Shown here one piece after another: positions 26,602 to 36,107 of a DNA stretch of 64,000 nucleotides. The stretch is from Pseudomonas sp. LB-090624 (lineage in GTDB: Bacteria > Pseudomonadota > Gammaproteobacteria > Pseudomonadales > Pseudomonadaceae). The stretch spans positions 310,001-374,000 of the forward strand of contig NZ_QJRL01000003.1 in assembly GCF_003205205.1 (NCBI RefSeq). Reading direction: 5' to 3'. Position numbers and translations under genes: made by a program. The notes under the pieces were generated by a model, which saw only the letters and a list, made by a program, of their open reading frames with translations, was not told the DNA's origin and made no database searches. Each line of letters starts with the position of its first letter. Positions within the stretch are counted from its first letter, which is position 1.

Positions 26602-29349
26602 ATGAGCCAAGCGCCCCTCGTCCTGGTGGACGGTTCCTCCTACCTGTACCGCGCCTTCCACGCCCTGCCGCCGCTCACCACGTCCAAGGGCATGCCGACC
26701 GGTGCGGTGAAAGGTGTGCTGAACATGCTCAAGAGCCTGCGCAAGCAATACCCCGACAGCCTGTTCGCGGTGGTATTCGACGCCAAGGGCGGTACCTTCC
26801 GTGATGCCATGTTCGCCGAATACAAGGCCAACCGTCCCAGCATGCCCGACGACCTGCGGGTACAGGTCGAGCCGCTGCATGCCAGTGTCAAGGCACTTGG
26901 CTACCCGCTGCTGTGCGTCGAAGGGGTCGAGGCCGATGACGTGATCGGTACCCTGGCACGCAGCAGCGCCGCCCTGGGCCGCCCGGTGATCATCTCGACC
27001 GGTGACAAGGACATGGCCCAACTGGTGGACGGCCACATTACCTTGGTCAACACCATGACGGGTAGCGTGCTGGACGTGGCTGGCGTGCACGAGAAATTTG
27101 GCGTCGGGCCTGAACATATCATCGACTTCCTCGCCTTGATGGGTGACAAGGTCGATAACATTCCCGGTGTGCCGGGTGTGGGCGAAAAAACTGCTGTGGG
27201 GCTGCTGACGGGTATCGGTGGCGGCCTCAGCGACCTCTACGCCAACCTGGACAAGGTCCCGACATTAACCATTCGCGGCGCCAAGACCCTGCCGGCCAAG
27301 CTGGAAGAGCACCGTGACTCGGCGTTCCTTTCCTATGAACTGGCCACCATCAAGTGTGACGTGCCGCTTGATGTCGAGGTCGAGGCGCTGGTGTGCGGTG
27401 AGCCCGACCGCGATGCGTTGCTGGCGCTGTACACCGAGATGGAGTTCAAGAGCTGGGTCGCCGAGGTGCAGCGCGATGCAGCCAGGGCCGGTGATGACAT
27501 TGCGCCGGCTGCAGAGCCGGCGGCCAAGGTCGAGCCAAAATACGAAACCATCCTCGACCAGGCTCGTTTCGACGTTTGGCTGGAGAAGCTGCGCCAGGCG
27601 CCGCTGTTCGCCTTCGATACCGAGACCACCGGTCTGGACGCCCAGCAGGCACAATTGGTTGGCCTGTCGTTCGCGGTCGAACCGCATGAGGCCGCCTATG
27701 TGCCGCTGGCCCACGATTACGAAGGCGCGCCGGCGCAGCTGGACCGCGACGCTGTGCTGCTGGCGTTGAAGCCGCTGCTGGAAGACCCGGGCAAGGCCAA
27801 GGTCGGGCAGAACGCCAAGTACGATATCAATATCCTCGCCAACAATTCGCCAGCGATCGAGATGCGCGGCGTGGCCTACGACACCATGCTCGAGTCGTAT
27901 GTGCTCAACTCCACTGCGACCCGTCACGACATGGACAGCCTGGCGCAGAAGTACCTCGACCACAGCACCATCGCCTTCGAGGACATCGCCGGCAAGGGTG
28001 CCAAGCAACTGACCTTCAACCAGATCAACCTGGACAAGGCCGGCCCGTACGCCGCTGAAGACGCTGATATCACTCTGCGCCTGCATCACGCGCTGCAGGC
28101 CCGTCTGACGCAGACACCAAGCTTGCAGCCGGTGCTGATGGACATCGAGATGCCGCTGGTGCCGGTGCTGGCCAAGATTGAGCGCCAGGGCGCACTGGTC
28201 GATGCTGCACTGCTGCGGGTGCAAAGCGGTGAGCTGGGCGTGAAGATGGCCGAGCTGGAACAGCGCGCTTACCAACTGGCGGGTGAGGAGTTCAACCTCG
28301 GCTCGCCCAAGCAGCTTGGCGCAATCCTTTATGACAAGCTGGGCATGCCAGTACTGAGCAAGACCGCCAAGGGCCAGCCCTCCACTGCCGAAGCGGTACT
28401 CGACGAGTTGGCCGAGCAGGGCTACCCGCTGCCTGAAGTGCTGATGCAGTACCGCAGTTTGAGCAAGCTGAAAAGCACCTACACCGATAAACTGCCGGGG
28501 CAAATCAACCCGCGCACTGGGCGTATCCACACCTCCTACCAGCAGGCGGTGGCGGCTACCGGCCGGCTGTCGTCGAGCGACCCTAACCTGCAGAACATTC
28601 CGATCCGCACTGCCGAAGGCCGGCGTATCCGCCAGGCGTTTGTTGCAAGCCCCGGCTACAAGCTGCTGGCGGCGGACTACTCGCAGATCGAACTGCGCAT
28701 CATGGCCCACCTGGCCAAGGACGAAGGCTTGCTGCACGCCTTCCGCAACGACCTTGACGTACACCGCGCCACGGCTGCCGAAGTGTTCGGCGTGGCGCTG
28801 GAAGATGTCACTACCGACCAGCGTCGTAAAGCCAAAGCCATCAACTTCGGCCTGATCTATGGCATGAGCGCGTTTGGCCTGGCGAAGCAGATCGGCGTCG
28901 ACCGCAAGCAGTCGCAGGACTACATCGACCGTTACTTCGCCCGCTACCCAGGCGTGTTGGCCTACATGGAGCGCACCCGCGCCCAGGCCGCCGAGCAAGG
29001 CTTTGTCGAAACCCTGTTCGGTCGCCGCCTGTACCTGCCAGACATCAACGCCAAGAACCCGGCCCTGCGTAAAGGTGCCGAGCGCACGGCCATCAACGCG
29101 CCGATGCAGGGTACTGCGGCGGACATCATCAAGCGCGCCATGGTCAATGTGGATAACTGGCTGAGCGAGAGCGGGTTGGATGCCCGGGTGATCCTGCAGG
29201 TACACGACGAACTGGTGCTAGAGGTGCGTGAGGACCTGGTTCAGCAGGTGAAAGATGAAATTCGCCAGCACATGAGCCAGGCGGCGCAGCTGGACGTGCC
29301 GCTGCTGGTTGAGGCAGGAATTGGCGCAAATTGGGACGAAGCTCACTGA
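26602..29349 (+). CDS. polA: DNA polymerase I
   Basis: The 915-residue enzyme carries all three Pol I domains. Residues 1 to about 290 are the 5' nuclease ([47 protein letters not shown]). About 320-510 is the 3'-5' exonuclease, with intact DTET (D339), so proofreading is likely active. The remainder is the polymerase, with motif A DYSQIELR (D692) and motif C VHDEL (D869). The ATG at 26602 ([13 protein letters not shown]) fits the family; an ATG at 26542 in frame would add 20 residues. The ErsA small RNA follows, matching the polA-spf/ersA-engB layout. Confidence 0.98.
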   Translation: MSQAPLVLVDGSSYLYRAFHALPPLTTSKGMPTGAVKGVLNMLKSLRKQYPDSLFAVVFDAKGGTFRDAMFAEYKANRPSMPDDLRVQVEPLHASVKALGYPLLCVEGVEADDVIGTLARSSAALGRPVIISTGDKDMAQLVDGHITLVNTMTGSVLDVAGVHEKFGVGPEHIIDFLALMGDKVDNIPGVPGVGEKTAVGLLTGIGGGLSDLYANLDKVPTLTIRGAKTLPAKLEEHRDSAFLSYELATIKCDVPLDVEVEALVCGEPDRDALLALYTEMEFKSWVAEVQRDAARAGDDIAPAAEPAAKVEPKYETILDQARFDVWLEKLRQAPLFAFDTETTGLDAQQAQLVGLSFAVEPHEAAYVPLAHDYEGAPAQLDRDAVLLALKPLLEDPGKAKVGQNAKYDINILANNSPAIEMRGVAYDTMLESYVLNSTATRHDMDSLAQKYLDHSTIAFEDIAGKGAKQLTFNQINLDKAGPYAAEDADITLRLHHALQARLTQTPSLQPVLMDIEMPLVPVLAKIERQGALVDAALLRVQSGELGVKMAELEQRAYQLAGEEFNLGSPKQLGAILYDKLGMPVLSKTAKGQPSTAEAVLDELAEQGYPLPEVLMQYRSLSKLKSTYTDKLPGQINPRTGRIHTSYQQAVAATGRLSSSDPNLQNIPIRTAEGRRIRQAFVASPGYKLLAADYSQIELRIMAHLAKDEGLLHAFRNDLDVHRATAAEVFGVALEDVTTDQRRKAKAINFGLIYGMSAFGLAKQIGVDRKQSQDYIDRYFARYPGVLAYMERTRAQAAEQGFVETLFGRRLYLPDINAKNPALRKGAERTAINAPMQGTAADIIKRAMVNVDNWLSESGLDARVILQVHDELVLEVREDLVQQVKDEIRQHMSQAAQLDVPLLVEAGIGANWDEAH

Positions 29350-29463
29350 TTGAGCCGGGAAAGCTGTGTAGGATCTGCGATGTAGGGACGCGGATCCTGG
29401 CACCGCTAGTGCCGTTGGTGCTGAGGTTTCATGAAACTATCGCAAATAGTTTTCAGGGCTCCG

Positions 29464-29491
29464 GAACTAAACCGGTGAAGCGGAACTCAGA
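29464..29491 (+). promoter_or_regulatory. Sigma-22 (AlgU)-like promoter of ErsA
   Basis: GAACTA (29464-29469), 17 bases, then TCAGA (29487-29491) resembles the AlgU/RpoE consensus GAACTT-N16-17-TCTGA. A start near 29499 would follow. From memory, ErsA in P. aeruginosa is made from a sigma-22 promoter, which supports this. Confidence 0.6.
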
Positions 29492-29498
29492 GTAACTG

Positions 29499-29627
29499 AA
29501 TGGCTGGTGAAGCCTTTCGATGCTCCTATGTTGTGTTAAGTGTTGGCAGATATCTGGACCCCGCCCTAGCGGTCCGGACTTGGACCCCGAACTTCCCCCT
29601 CCCCATACGAAGTCCGGGGTTTTTTTT
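29499..29627 (+). ncRNA. ersA: ErsA (Spot 42-like) small RNA
   Basis: I predict an RNA of about 129 nt from the sigma-22-like promoter to the terminator T-run, close to the 132 nt I recall for P. aeruginosa ErsA. The locus is the same: between polA and engB, where enterobacteria have spf. An internal hairpin has arms GGACC and GGTCC (about 29561-29580), followed by a terminator hairpin whose loop is a C-rich stretch (CCCCTCCCC). That stretch resembles the ErsA seed that pairs with algC and other mRNAs through Hfq. Direct evidence is structure and position; expression and targets are inferred. The 5' end is uncertain by a few bases. Confidence 0.78.
29585..29627 (+). terminator. Rho-independent terminator of ErsA
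   Basis: Arms CCCCGAACTTC (29585-29595) and GAAGTCCGGGG (29609-29619) pair with one mismatch, and eight T residues follow at 29620-29627. This is the strongest terminator in the window. Confidence 0.9.
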
Positions 29628-29658
29628 GCCCGAAATTTGGTCAGACCGTGCTGACCTC

Positions 29659-29745
29659 ATCGCCGACAGGCCAGCCCCCCGCCCGGGTATCACCGCCCTT
29701 GAGGCCTGTGCTGTACCTGGGGGAGCCGGCTGCCGGCGACAGGGT
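29659..29745. repeat. REP-like inverted repeat pair
   Basis: ATCGCCGACAGGCCAGCCCC faces GGGGGAGCCGGCTGCCGGCG and GACAGGG. The arms belong to the same repeat class as the element at 21182-21250. It lies between ErsA and the convergent engB end. Confidence 0.65.
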
Positions 29746-29747
29746 CC

Positions 29748-30380
29748 TCAAACAGCTGGCTTGTCTTCCAGCTCCATCCAGCCCGCCAGCACCCGGTAGG
29801 CTTCCTCAACGCCCAAACGCTTGGGCGCCGAGAACAGCTGGATGGTCACGCCATCGCCCCAGCCCTTTCTGATTTCCGACTGCACCTTCAGCAGGGTGTT
29901 CTTGCCCGCGCCGTGGGTCAGCTTGTCTGCCTTGGTCAGCAGGATGTGCATCGGCATGCCGCTGGCCTTGGCCCAGTCGAGCATCATCTTGTCGAAGTCG
30001 GTCATCGGATGGCGCACGTCCATCATCAGGATGATGCCGCGCAGGCATTCACGGCTGCCCAGGTAGGCTTCCAGGTGTTTCTGCCAGTGCTGCTTCAGTG
30101 GAATCGGTACTTTTGCATAACCGTAGCCGGGCAGGTCGACCAAACGCCGTTCATCGTCCAGACTGAAGAAATTCAACAGCTGGGTGCGCCCTGGGGTTTT
30201 CGAGGTTCGCGCCAGGCTGGCATGAGTCAGGGTGTTGAGGGCGCTGGATTTGCCGGCGTTAGAACGGCCGGCAAAAGCCACCTCGTAACCCTGGTCGTCC
30301 GGGCATTGTTCGACCTTGGCTGCGCTGAGGGCGAATTTGGCTTTCTGGCAGAGGCCGAGGATGGGGTTCTTGACTTGCAT
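29748..30380 (-). CDS. engB: Ribosome biogenesis GTPase EngB (YihA/YsxC)
   Basis: This essential GTPase assists assembly of the large ribosomal subunit. The 210-residue protein has G1 GRSNAGKSS (residues 38-46), G3 DLPGYG and G4 TKADK in order, with the family's short length. I chose the ATG at 30380 ([18 protein letters not shown]) over longer frames that run into the region upstream of the cytochrome gene. It is divergent from the cytochrome c5-type gene and convergent with polA/ersA. Confidence 0.96.
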   Translation of the reverse strand: MQVKNPILGLCQKAKFALSAAKVEQCPDDQGYEVAFAGRSNAGKSSALNTLTHASLARTSKTPGRTQLLNFFSLDDERRLVDLPGYGYAKVPIPLKQHWQKHLEAYLGSRECLRGIILMMDVRHPMTDFDKMMLDWAKASGMPMHILLTKADKLTHGAGKNTLLKVQSEIRKGWGDGVTIQLFSAPKRLGVEEAYRVLAGWMELEDKPAV

Positions 30381-30504
30381 GGGATTTCCGATGTGGGTGT
30401 TGCCAAAGCCTAGGCCGGCAAGCGGTGTCGTTTCCGTTTGGCTGACAGAAGTATATAATGCCCCAGTTTTTGTGTGCCCATTCTCCCAGCGAAGGAGAGC
30501 GGGC

Positions 30505-30876
30505 ATGGGGTGCCGAACTATAGCTTGCGCATCAGAACGCAGCGCGTCCCCCAACCCTGTCAGGTCGTTTCGCCTGGCGAAAAGGCTGCTAGCTGTCGGT
30601 ATGTTCCTGCCGTATTTCAGCGCACAGGCTACACAGGATCCCGAGGTGTTGTACAACCGCACGTGTGCGGCCTGTCACACCGGGCAGTTGCCACAGGCAC
30701 CCAGGCAGGGTGACCGGGCAGCTTGGGAGCCAAGGCTGGCGCAGGGCATGGATGTACTGGTGAAGCATGTAACCCAGGGTTTCAAGGCTATGCCGCCGCG
30801 TGGATTGTGCATGGACTGCAGTGCCGAGGACTACCGTTTGGTCATCCTTTGGATGAGCGGCAGTCCCGATACATAA
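30505..30876 (+). CDS. Cytochrome c5-family monohaem protein
   Basis: The 123-residue protein has an N-terminal basic/hydrophobic export region ([21 protein letters not shown]), the haem motif CAACH at residues 54-58 and the axial Met in [15 protein letters not shown] CxxC-like pair of extra Cys near the C-terminus is typical of c5. GAAGGAGAG lies just upstream of the ATG at 30505. It sits 31 bases before the c4 gene; both may carry electrons to the terminal oxidases. The export signal is longer than usual (start could be internal). Confidence 0.88.
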   Translation: MGCRTIACASERSASPNPVRSFRLAKRLLAVGMFLPYFSAQATQDPEVLYNRTCAACHTGQLPQAPRQGDRAAWEPRLAQGMDVLVKHVTQGFKAMPPRGLCMDCSAEDYRLVILWMSGSPDT

Positions 30877-30907
30877 CATTTCACCCTTAGCCGTGTTGGA
30901 TTAGCTG

Positions 30908-31525
30908 ATGAACAAACTAGTCGTGAGTCTGCTGTTGACCCTGGGTGTCGCAGGTGCGGCCACTGCTGCGCAACCTGTCAAAGGCGATGCCGCCGCCGGT
31001 CAGGCCAAGACGGCCGTCTGTGGCGCCTGCCACAACCCCGACGGCAACAGCCTGGCACCGAACTTTCCGAAACTGGCCGGCCAGGGCCAGCGCTACCTGG
31101 AAAAACAACTGCACGACATCAAGTCGGGCAAACGTACCGTACTGGAGATGACCGGCATGCTGGCCGCCTTCAGCGACCAGGACCTGGCCGACATCGCGGC
31201 CTACTTCTCCAGCCAGAAAGGCAGCGTGGGCGCCGCCGATCCCAAACTGGTGGAGCGTGGCCGGGCGCTGTTCAACGGCGGCGACCTGGAGAAAGGCATG
31301 CCGGCCTGCACCGGCTGCCACTCCCCCAATGGCGCGGGTATCGCCTTGGCCGGCTTCCCGCACCTGGGCGGGCAACATTCGCAATATGTGACCAAGCAGC
31401 TGACCGACTTCCGCGAGGGCAACCGGACCAACGACGGCGACGCCATGACCATGCGCACCATCGCCGGCAAACTGAGCAACCACGACATCGAAGCGTTGGC
31501 CAGTTACATCCAGGGCCTACATTAA
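30908..31525 (+). CDS. Dihaem cytochrome c4
   Basis: The predicted 205-residue protein has a signal peptide (LVVSLLLTLGVAGAATAA) and two c-type domains with motifs CGACH (38-42) and CTGCH. Each is followed by an axial Met segment (MTGMLAAFSD and AMTMRTIAGK). This is the two-domain periplasmic carrier that feeds cbb3 and other oxidases in pseudomonads. A stem-loop with arms GGCCTAC-ATTAAC and GTTAAT-GT-TGTAGGCC overlaps its stop codon (31513-31546), and a GC-rich terminator follows. Confidence 0.95.
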   Translation: MNKLVVSLLLTLGVAGAATAAQPVKGDAAAGQAKTAVCGACHNPDGNSLAPNFPKLAGQGQRYLEKQLHDIKSGKRTVLEMTGMLAAFSDQDLADIAAYFSSQKGSVGAADPKLVERGRALFNGGDLEKGMPACTGCHSPNGAGIALAGFPHLGGQHSQYVTKQLTDFREGNRTNDGDAMTMRTIAGKLSNHDIEALASYIQGLH

Positions 31526-31554
31526 CTTTCAGTTAATGTTGTAGGCCAATGATG

Positions 31555-31580
31555 AAAGGGCGGCCGGGCCGCTCTTTTTT
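31555..31580 (+). terminator. Terminator after cytochrome c4
   Basis: The stem AAAGGGCGGC / GCCGCTCTTT has one mismatch around a three-base loop, and it runs into a tract of six T residues (31575-31580). It likely separates the cytochrome operon from dsbA. Confidence 0.78.
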
Positions 31581-31676
31581 CAGTCCGCAGCCGTTACACT
31601 ACAGAACTCACGCCGTTGCCGGCCTGTCTCAATACGGGTCGCGTAGTGGCGACTTTCGACTGCTCAGGAGTAAAGC

Positions 31677-32309
31677 ATGCGTAAACTGATTCTCAGCGCC
31701 GCGCTGGTCGCCGCCAGCGTGTTCGGTATGACTGCCGTGCAGGCCGCCGAGCCTGTTGCAGGCAAGGAATACATCGAGCTGAGCAACCCTGTTCCGGTTT
31801 CCGTGCCTGGCAAGATCGAAGTGGTCGAGCTGTTCTGGTACGGCTGCCCACATTGCTATCACTTTGAGCCGACCATCAACCCATGGGTTGATAAACTGCC
31901 CCAAGATGTCAACTTCAAGCGCGTACCGGCCATGTTTGGCGGCCCATGGGACGCCCACGGCCAGATGTTCCTGACCCTTGAAGCCATGGGCGTCGAGCAC
32001 AAGGTGCACGCTGCGGTGTTCGATGCCATCCAGAACCAGCGCAAACGCCTGACCGATCCGCAGGACATGGCCGACTTCCTCGCTACCCAGGGTGTGGACA
32101 AGGACAAGTTCCTCGCCACCTTCAACTCGTTCGCCATCAAGGGCCAGGTCAACCAGGCCAAGGAACTGGCGAAGAAGTACGAAATTACCGGCGTACCGAG
32201 CATGGTGGTCAATGGCAAGTACCGCTTCGACCTGGGCACCGCTGGCGGGCCGGAAGGCGTGCTGAAGGTCGCCGACCAGCTGATCGACAAGGAGCGCGCC
32301 GCCAAGTAG
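31677..32309 (+). CDS. dsbA: Thiol:disulfide interchange protein DsbA
   Basis: DsbA makes disulfide bonds in exported proteins. The 210-residue precursor has a signal peptide (LILSAALVAASVFGMTAVQA), the catalytic CPHC at residues 57-60 in FWYGCPHCYHFEP, and the cis-Pro loop TGVPSMVVNG. AGGAG sits before the start. The gene follows cytochromes c4/c5 and precedes the endonuclease/phosphatase-fold gene by 12 bases, so the pair may be co-transcribed. This order, as I recall, is the same in P. aeruginosa. Confidence 0.96.
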   Translation: MRKLILSAALVAASVFGMTAVQAAEPVAGKEYIELSNPVPVSVPGKIEVVELFWYGCPHCYHFEPTINPWVDKLPQDVNFKRVPAMFGGPWDAHGQMFLTLEAMGVEHKVHAAVFDAIQNQRKRLTDPQDMADFLATQGVDKDKFLATFNSFAIKGQVNQAKELAKKYEITGVPSMVVNGKYRFDLGTAGGPEGVLKVADQLIDKERAAK

Positions 32310-32321
32310 GCGGCGTAACCC

Positions 32322-33176
32322 ATGCCCCGCTTCAGAACCACGCGAGGCATTGGCCTGCACCAGCCGCAGGTCAACGAGCATCACCTGCAGGCCTCTGGCC
32401 TGCCCCAGGATGGTCGCCTGCGGCTGCTCAGCTTCAACATCCAGGTCGGCATCAGTACCGAGCGTTACCGGCACTACCTGACCCGCAGCTGGCAGCACTT
32501 GCTCCCGCACAATGGGCGTGCCAGCAACTTGCAGAAGATCGGTGATCTGCTCGCTGACTTCGACCTGGTGGCGCTACAGGAAGCCGATGGGGGCAGCCTG
32601 CGCTCCGGTTATGTCAACCAGGTCGAGCACCTGGCCCATCTGGGGGCCTTCCCCTACTGGTACCAGCAACTCAACCGCAATCTCGGGCGTTTTGCCCAGC
32701 ACAGTAATGGCGTGCTCAGCCGCTTGAAGCCCCAGTTGCTCGAAGACCATCCGCTACCAGGGCCGGCGGGGCGCGGGGCGATATTGGTGCGTTTTGGCGA
32801 GGGCGAAGATGCACTGATCGTAGTGATGATGCATCTGGCACTCGGCGCCAAAACTCGCGCTTTGCAGCTGGGCTACATTCGCGAGCTGATTGGCGGTTAT
32901 CGCCACCAGGTGCTGATGGGCGATATGAACACCCATGCAACAGACCTGCTGGAGCACTCGCCGCTGCGTGATCTGGGTCTGATCGCGCCGCAAGTCGAGG
33001 CCACCTTCCCCAGCTGGCGACCTCAGCGCTGCCTGGATCATATCCTGCTCAGCCCAAGCCTCACGCTGGAGCGTGTCGAGGTGTTGGCCCGACCAATATC
33101 CGACCACCTTCCCGTTGCTGTCGAGATTCGATTGCCTGATGCATTGACTGTGGATACGCTGCCGGTTTTGAGCTAA
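32322..33176 (+). CDS. Endonuclease/exonuclease/phosphatase (EEP) family protein
   Basis: The predicted 284-residue protein has the EEP motifs in order: LLSFNIQVG (metal-binding Asn), LVALQEADGG (catalytic Glu), MHLALG, LMGDMNTH (Asp/Asn pair), and SDHLPVAVEI at the end (catalytic His). There is no signal peptide, so it appears cytoplasmic. The substrate (DNA, phospholipid or nucleotide) cannot be told. It lies between dsbA and the GGDEF gene, with short spacings to both. Confidence 0.88.
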   Translation: MPRFRTTRGIGLHQPQVNEHHLQASGLPQDGRLRLLSFNIQVGISTERYRHYLTRSWQHLLPHNGRASNLQKIGDLLADFDLVALQEADGGSLRSGYVNQVEHLAHLGAFPYWYQQLNRNLGRFAQHSNGVLSRLKPQLLEDHPLPGPAGRGAILVRFGEGEDALIVVMMHLALGAKTRALQLGYIRELIGGYRHQVLMGDMNTHATDLLEHSPLRDLGLIAPQVEATFPSWRPQRCLDHILLSPSLTLERVEVLARPISDHLPVAVEIRLPDALTVDTLPVLS

Positions 33177-33203
33177 TTGCCATCACCGTTTGCGGAACCG
33201 GGC

Positions 33204-35144
33204 ATGACTGAAGACGCTGAGCGCTGGAAAGAAAAATACCTTAAGAGCATCGAGCAGCAGGAAAAGCTCGAACGGCGTTGGAATGCCCGCCTCGACCTGC
33301 TGCGGCGCGGCCTTGTGCGCAGCACACTGGCGGCCGAAGGCAGCGACAAGGTGGTGGATGAGTGCATGAAGGAGATGCGCGAGGTTATCCGCAGCGACAA
33401 CATGGACGCTGGCCTTGCCGGGTTGATTCCACGTCTTGAAAAAGCGGTGCTGGACTCGGAACAGCGCCGGGAAACGCGCATGAACCAGGTTGGTGATGCG
33501 CTGACCGCGCTGGTTGGCCAGTTGCAGAGCCTACCGCTGCCCAACGATATCTCGCGGCCGTTGAAAAAACTGGCGAAGAAGCTCGACGGCGGCGTCGCCC
33601 AGTCCCGTGACCTGCCGCCATTACTGGGGGAGTTGAGCGGTTTGCAGGGCCGCGCGCTATCGGCCCTGGGTAAGCCGGGCGAAGAAATCCGTCCCGGCTT
33701 TCTGCAGCGTTTGTTCGGTAACCGTGAGGATGATGCCCAAGTTGAGCCAGAGCCAGCCCCTGTGTCAGTGCCTGCTGCCGAGACGCCGCCCCCGGCAGTA
33801 TCGAGCCCTGCCGAGACCCTGCCGGCTGACGACGTCGATGCTCTGCAACCCCTACCAACTGCTACCCCTGCAGACGAGCTGGCCATGCGGCCCGGCCCGG
33901 AGCTGGAGGCAGCAGTCCCTTCACTGATCGAAACCATCGAGCCCCCGCTGGCGCTATCGGTACAGCCACAACCGGACGCAGAACCAGCAGCGCAGGCCGC
34001 CGCTGGCGACTCCTTGGCTGAGCAAGAGCTGGTTCAGACGCCGGAGGAACTCCTCGGCGAAGATGGCCCCTATGCCCTGCCCTACGCGGTAGAGCCCCCT
34101 TACAGTCAGGTGGCCGCCCACATCGAGCAGACGCTGATCGGCCTGCTCGACGACCTCAGCCTGCCGGAGCGACACAAGGCCCAGGCGTTGGAAATGCGCG
34201 AACGTGTTGCCCGCGGCTTGAACTGGTATGAGCTGATCCCGGTGCTGGATGACTTGGCGGTGCTGATGCTGGCGATCACCGACAGTGGCCAGCACGAATT
34301 CGAAGCTTACCTGCAGCAACTCAACGAACGCCTGGAAGGTTTCCAGAGCCACCTGCATGAGGCCAGCGTCGGCCACGCCGACAACAGCAGCGCTGCCCGC
34401 GAGCTGGATACCCAATTGCGCGAACACGTCGACGGGCTGCAAAGCAGTGTGCAAGGTGCCGCCGACGTGGACAGCCTCAAGCACATCCTGGAAAACCGTC
34501 TGGAAGGCCTGCTGGTGACCATGGACGAGCACAAGCACGAGCGCGACCGCCGCGAGCAGGACCTGGCAGGCCGCCTGCAAGGGCTCTCGGAGCGGGTGGC
34601 GAACATGGAACACGAGGCGCTTGGCTACCGCGAACACTTGGAGGAGCAGCGGCAGAAGGCCCTGCTCGATCCGCTCACTGGCCTGCCCAACCGAGCAGCC
34701 TGGAGCGAGCGGGTTGAACGTGAAATGGTTGAGTGGCAGGAGAATGGCGGTCACCTGGCGATGGCGATCCTCGACCTGGACCACTTCAAGCGTATCAACG
34801 ACAGCTACGGGCATCTGGCTGGTGACAAAGTGTTGAAGATCGTCGCCGATCAGTTGCGCAAACGCTTGGGTGGTCGTGACTTCATCGCCCGATTTGGCGG
34901 TGAGGAATTCGTCCTGCTTTTGCCGCAGACACCACCCGCTGCAGCTGCCCAGATGGCGGAAGTGCTGCGGGCCACGGTGGAAGCCTGTCCGTTTCACTTC
35001 AAGGGTGAAAGGGTGGTGATCACCACTTCGATCGGGCTGGCTGCATTCCACACCGGGGAGCGTGCCGACCAAGTGCTCAAGCGTGCCGATACAGCGTTGT
35101 ACCGGGCCAAGGACCAGGGCCGCAATCGCGTGCAACAGAACTAG
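33204..35144 (+). CDS. Diguanylate cyclase with long N-terminal region (DgcH-like)
   Basis: The 646-residue protein makes c-di-GMP. Its last 170 residues form a GGDEF domain (DPLTGLPNRAAW to the GGEEF motif at 565-569). The canonical I-site RxxD is absent: the four residues five positions before GGEEF are GGRD, so product inhibition may be missing. The N-terminal 550 residues are unusual: an acidic, Pro/Ala-rich linker (about 190-300) joins helical parts, and a coiled-coil-like stretch (HILENRLEGLLVTMDEHKHE) precedes the cyclase. There are no membrane helices. It is an orthologue, from synteny, of P. aeruginosa PA5487 (DgcH). The start at 33204 has a weak GGAA site; TTG 33177 is also possible. 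Confidence 0.9.
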   Translation: MTEDAERWKEKYLKSIEQQEKLERRWNARLDLLRRGLVRSTLAAEGSDKVVDECMKEMREVIRSDNMDAGLAGLIPRLEKAVLDSEQRRETRMNQVGDALTALVGQLQSLPLPNDISRPLKKLAKKLDGGVAQSRDLPPLLGELSGLQGRALSALGKPGEEIRPGFLQRLFGNREDDAQVEPEPAPVSVPAAETPPPAVSSPAETLPADDVDALQPLPTATPADELAMRPGPELEAAVPSLIETIEPPLALSVQPQPDAEPAAQAAAGDSLAEQELVQTPEELLGEDGPYALPYAVEPPYSQVAAHIEQTLIGLLDDLSLPERHKAQALEMRERVARGLNWYELIPVLDDLAVLMLAITDSGQHEFEAYLQQLNERLEGFQSHLHEASVGHADNSSAARELDTQLREHVDGLQSSVQGAADVDSLKHILENRLEGLLVTMDEHKHERDRREQDLAGRLQGLSERVANMEHEALGYREHLEEQRQKALLDPLTGLPNRAAWSERVEREMVEWQENGGHLAMAILDLDHFKRINDSYGHLAGDKVLKIVADQLRKRLGGRDFIARFGGEEFVLLLPQTPPAAAAQMAEVLRATVEACPFHFKGERVVITTSIGLAAFHTGERADQVLKRADTALYRAKDQGRNRVQQN

Positions 35145-35159
35145 CCGGCAAGCGCAGAC

Positions 35160-35180
35160 CCACGGCAGGCGCTGCCGTGG
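35160..35180 (+). terminator. Perfect 9-bp hairpin after the GGDEF gene
   Basis: CCACGGCAG and CTGCCGTGG pair perfectly around GCG. There is no T-run, so termination would depend on other factors. A TATACT box at 35190-35195 downstream may be the ampDh2 promoter. Confidence 0.55.
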
Positions 35181-35223
35181 CGAGCACGTTATACTGTAGC
35201 GCTCATACGCCGAGGCCACTGAC

Positions 35224-36012
35224 GTGCTTTCCACGCTTAAAAAAACCCTGATTTATTCCTTGCTGTTGGCTATCGCCGGCTGCTCGACCGGCCTGCGCAT
35301 CGACCGCAGTCACCCTTCGGCCAATCAGGACAACCGCATCCAGTTCGTTGTGCTGCATTACACCAATGCTTCGCTGGAGCGTTCACTGGCGCTGCTCACT
35401 CATGGCGAGGTCAGCAGTCATTACCTGATCGGCGATGGCCCGGCGACGGTGTACCAACTGGTGGACGAAAGCCGGCGCGCCTGGCATGCCGGTGATAGCC
35501 AATGGCAAGGGCGCACGTGGTTGAATTCCTCGTCCATCGGCATCGAAATCGTCAACCCGGGTTTCACCGACACCCCGAACGGTCGAGTTTGGCACCCTTA
35601 CAGCGAGGCGCAGGTCCAGGCGTTGATCGCACTGCTCAAGGACATCGTCAAACGCAACAACATCGAGCCGCGTCATATTATCGGTCACAGCGACATTGCC
35701 CCGCTGCGCAAGCTTGACCCAGGCCCGTTGTTCCCATGGAAGCGCTTGGCCGATGCTGGCCTGGGGATCTGGCCGGATGCCAATGCCGTGGCCCGTCAAC
35801 AGGCCTATTTCAGCGTCAACCCGCCAAGCATTGGCTGGTACCAGCAGGAGCTGGCACGCTTTGGCTACCAGATCGAGCAGACCGGCGTGCTGGATGTGGC
35901 CACCCGCCATGTGATCGCAGCGTTCCAGATGCGCTTCCGCCCGCAGCGCTTCGATGGCATGCCGGATGCGCAGACGGCGGCGATGCTGCAGGTGCTTAAC
36001 CGCATGCGTTGA
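35224..36012 (+). CDS. ampDh2: N-acetylmuramoyl-L-alanine amidase, outer-membrane lipoprotein (AmpDh2)
   Basis: This enzyme cleaves the bond between muramic acid and the peptide stem in the cell wall. The 262-residue protein has a lipoprotein signal with C20 (LAIAGC), an amidase_2 domain and a C-terminal peptidoglycan-binding domain (from about residue 195). Zinc ligands are H45 (VVLHYTN), H155 (IGHSDIAP) and D165 (KLDPG), with E108 nearby. The GTG start at 35224 has GAGG 8 bases upstream. Synteny with kinB/algB and the lipobox support AmpDh2 over the cytosolic AmpD. It sits between c-di-GMP genes. Confidence 0.9.
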   Translation: MLSTLKKTLIYSLLLAIAGCSTGLRIDRSHPSANQDNRIQFVVLHYTNASLERSLALLTHGEVSSHYLIGDGPATVYQLVDESRRAWHAGDSQWQGRTWLNSSSIGIEIVNPGFTDTPNGRVWHPYSEAQVQALIALLKDIVKRNNIEPRHIIGHSDIAPLRKLDPGPLFPWKRLADAGLGIWPDANAVARQQAYFSVNPPSIGWYQQELARFGYQIEQTGVLDVATRHVIAAFQMRFRPQRFDGMPDAQTAAMLQVLNRMR

Positions 36013-36107
36013 TTCGCAGCGCAGGGCTGCTCACACCACAAACGAGCGAAGCGCCAAACGGTGAGGGTGATTATTGATTCAGTTGCTATACCTTAGTAAT
36101 CAACTGG

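Noticed and set aside
27265..29205. Long open frame on the minus strand inside polA (646 residues)
   Set aside because: It is antisense to a well-supported polA frame, has low-complexity His/Gln/Val-rich sequence and no family features. GC-rich coding DNA often leaves the opposite strand open.
29500..29799. Open frame of 99 residues over the ErsA region
   Set aside because: It spans a rho-independent terminator and a REP element and has no ribosome site; the region is explained as a small RNA.
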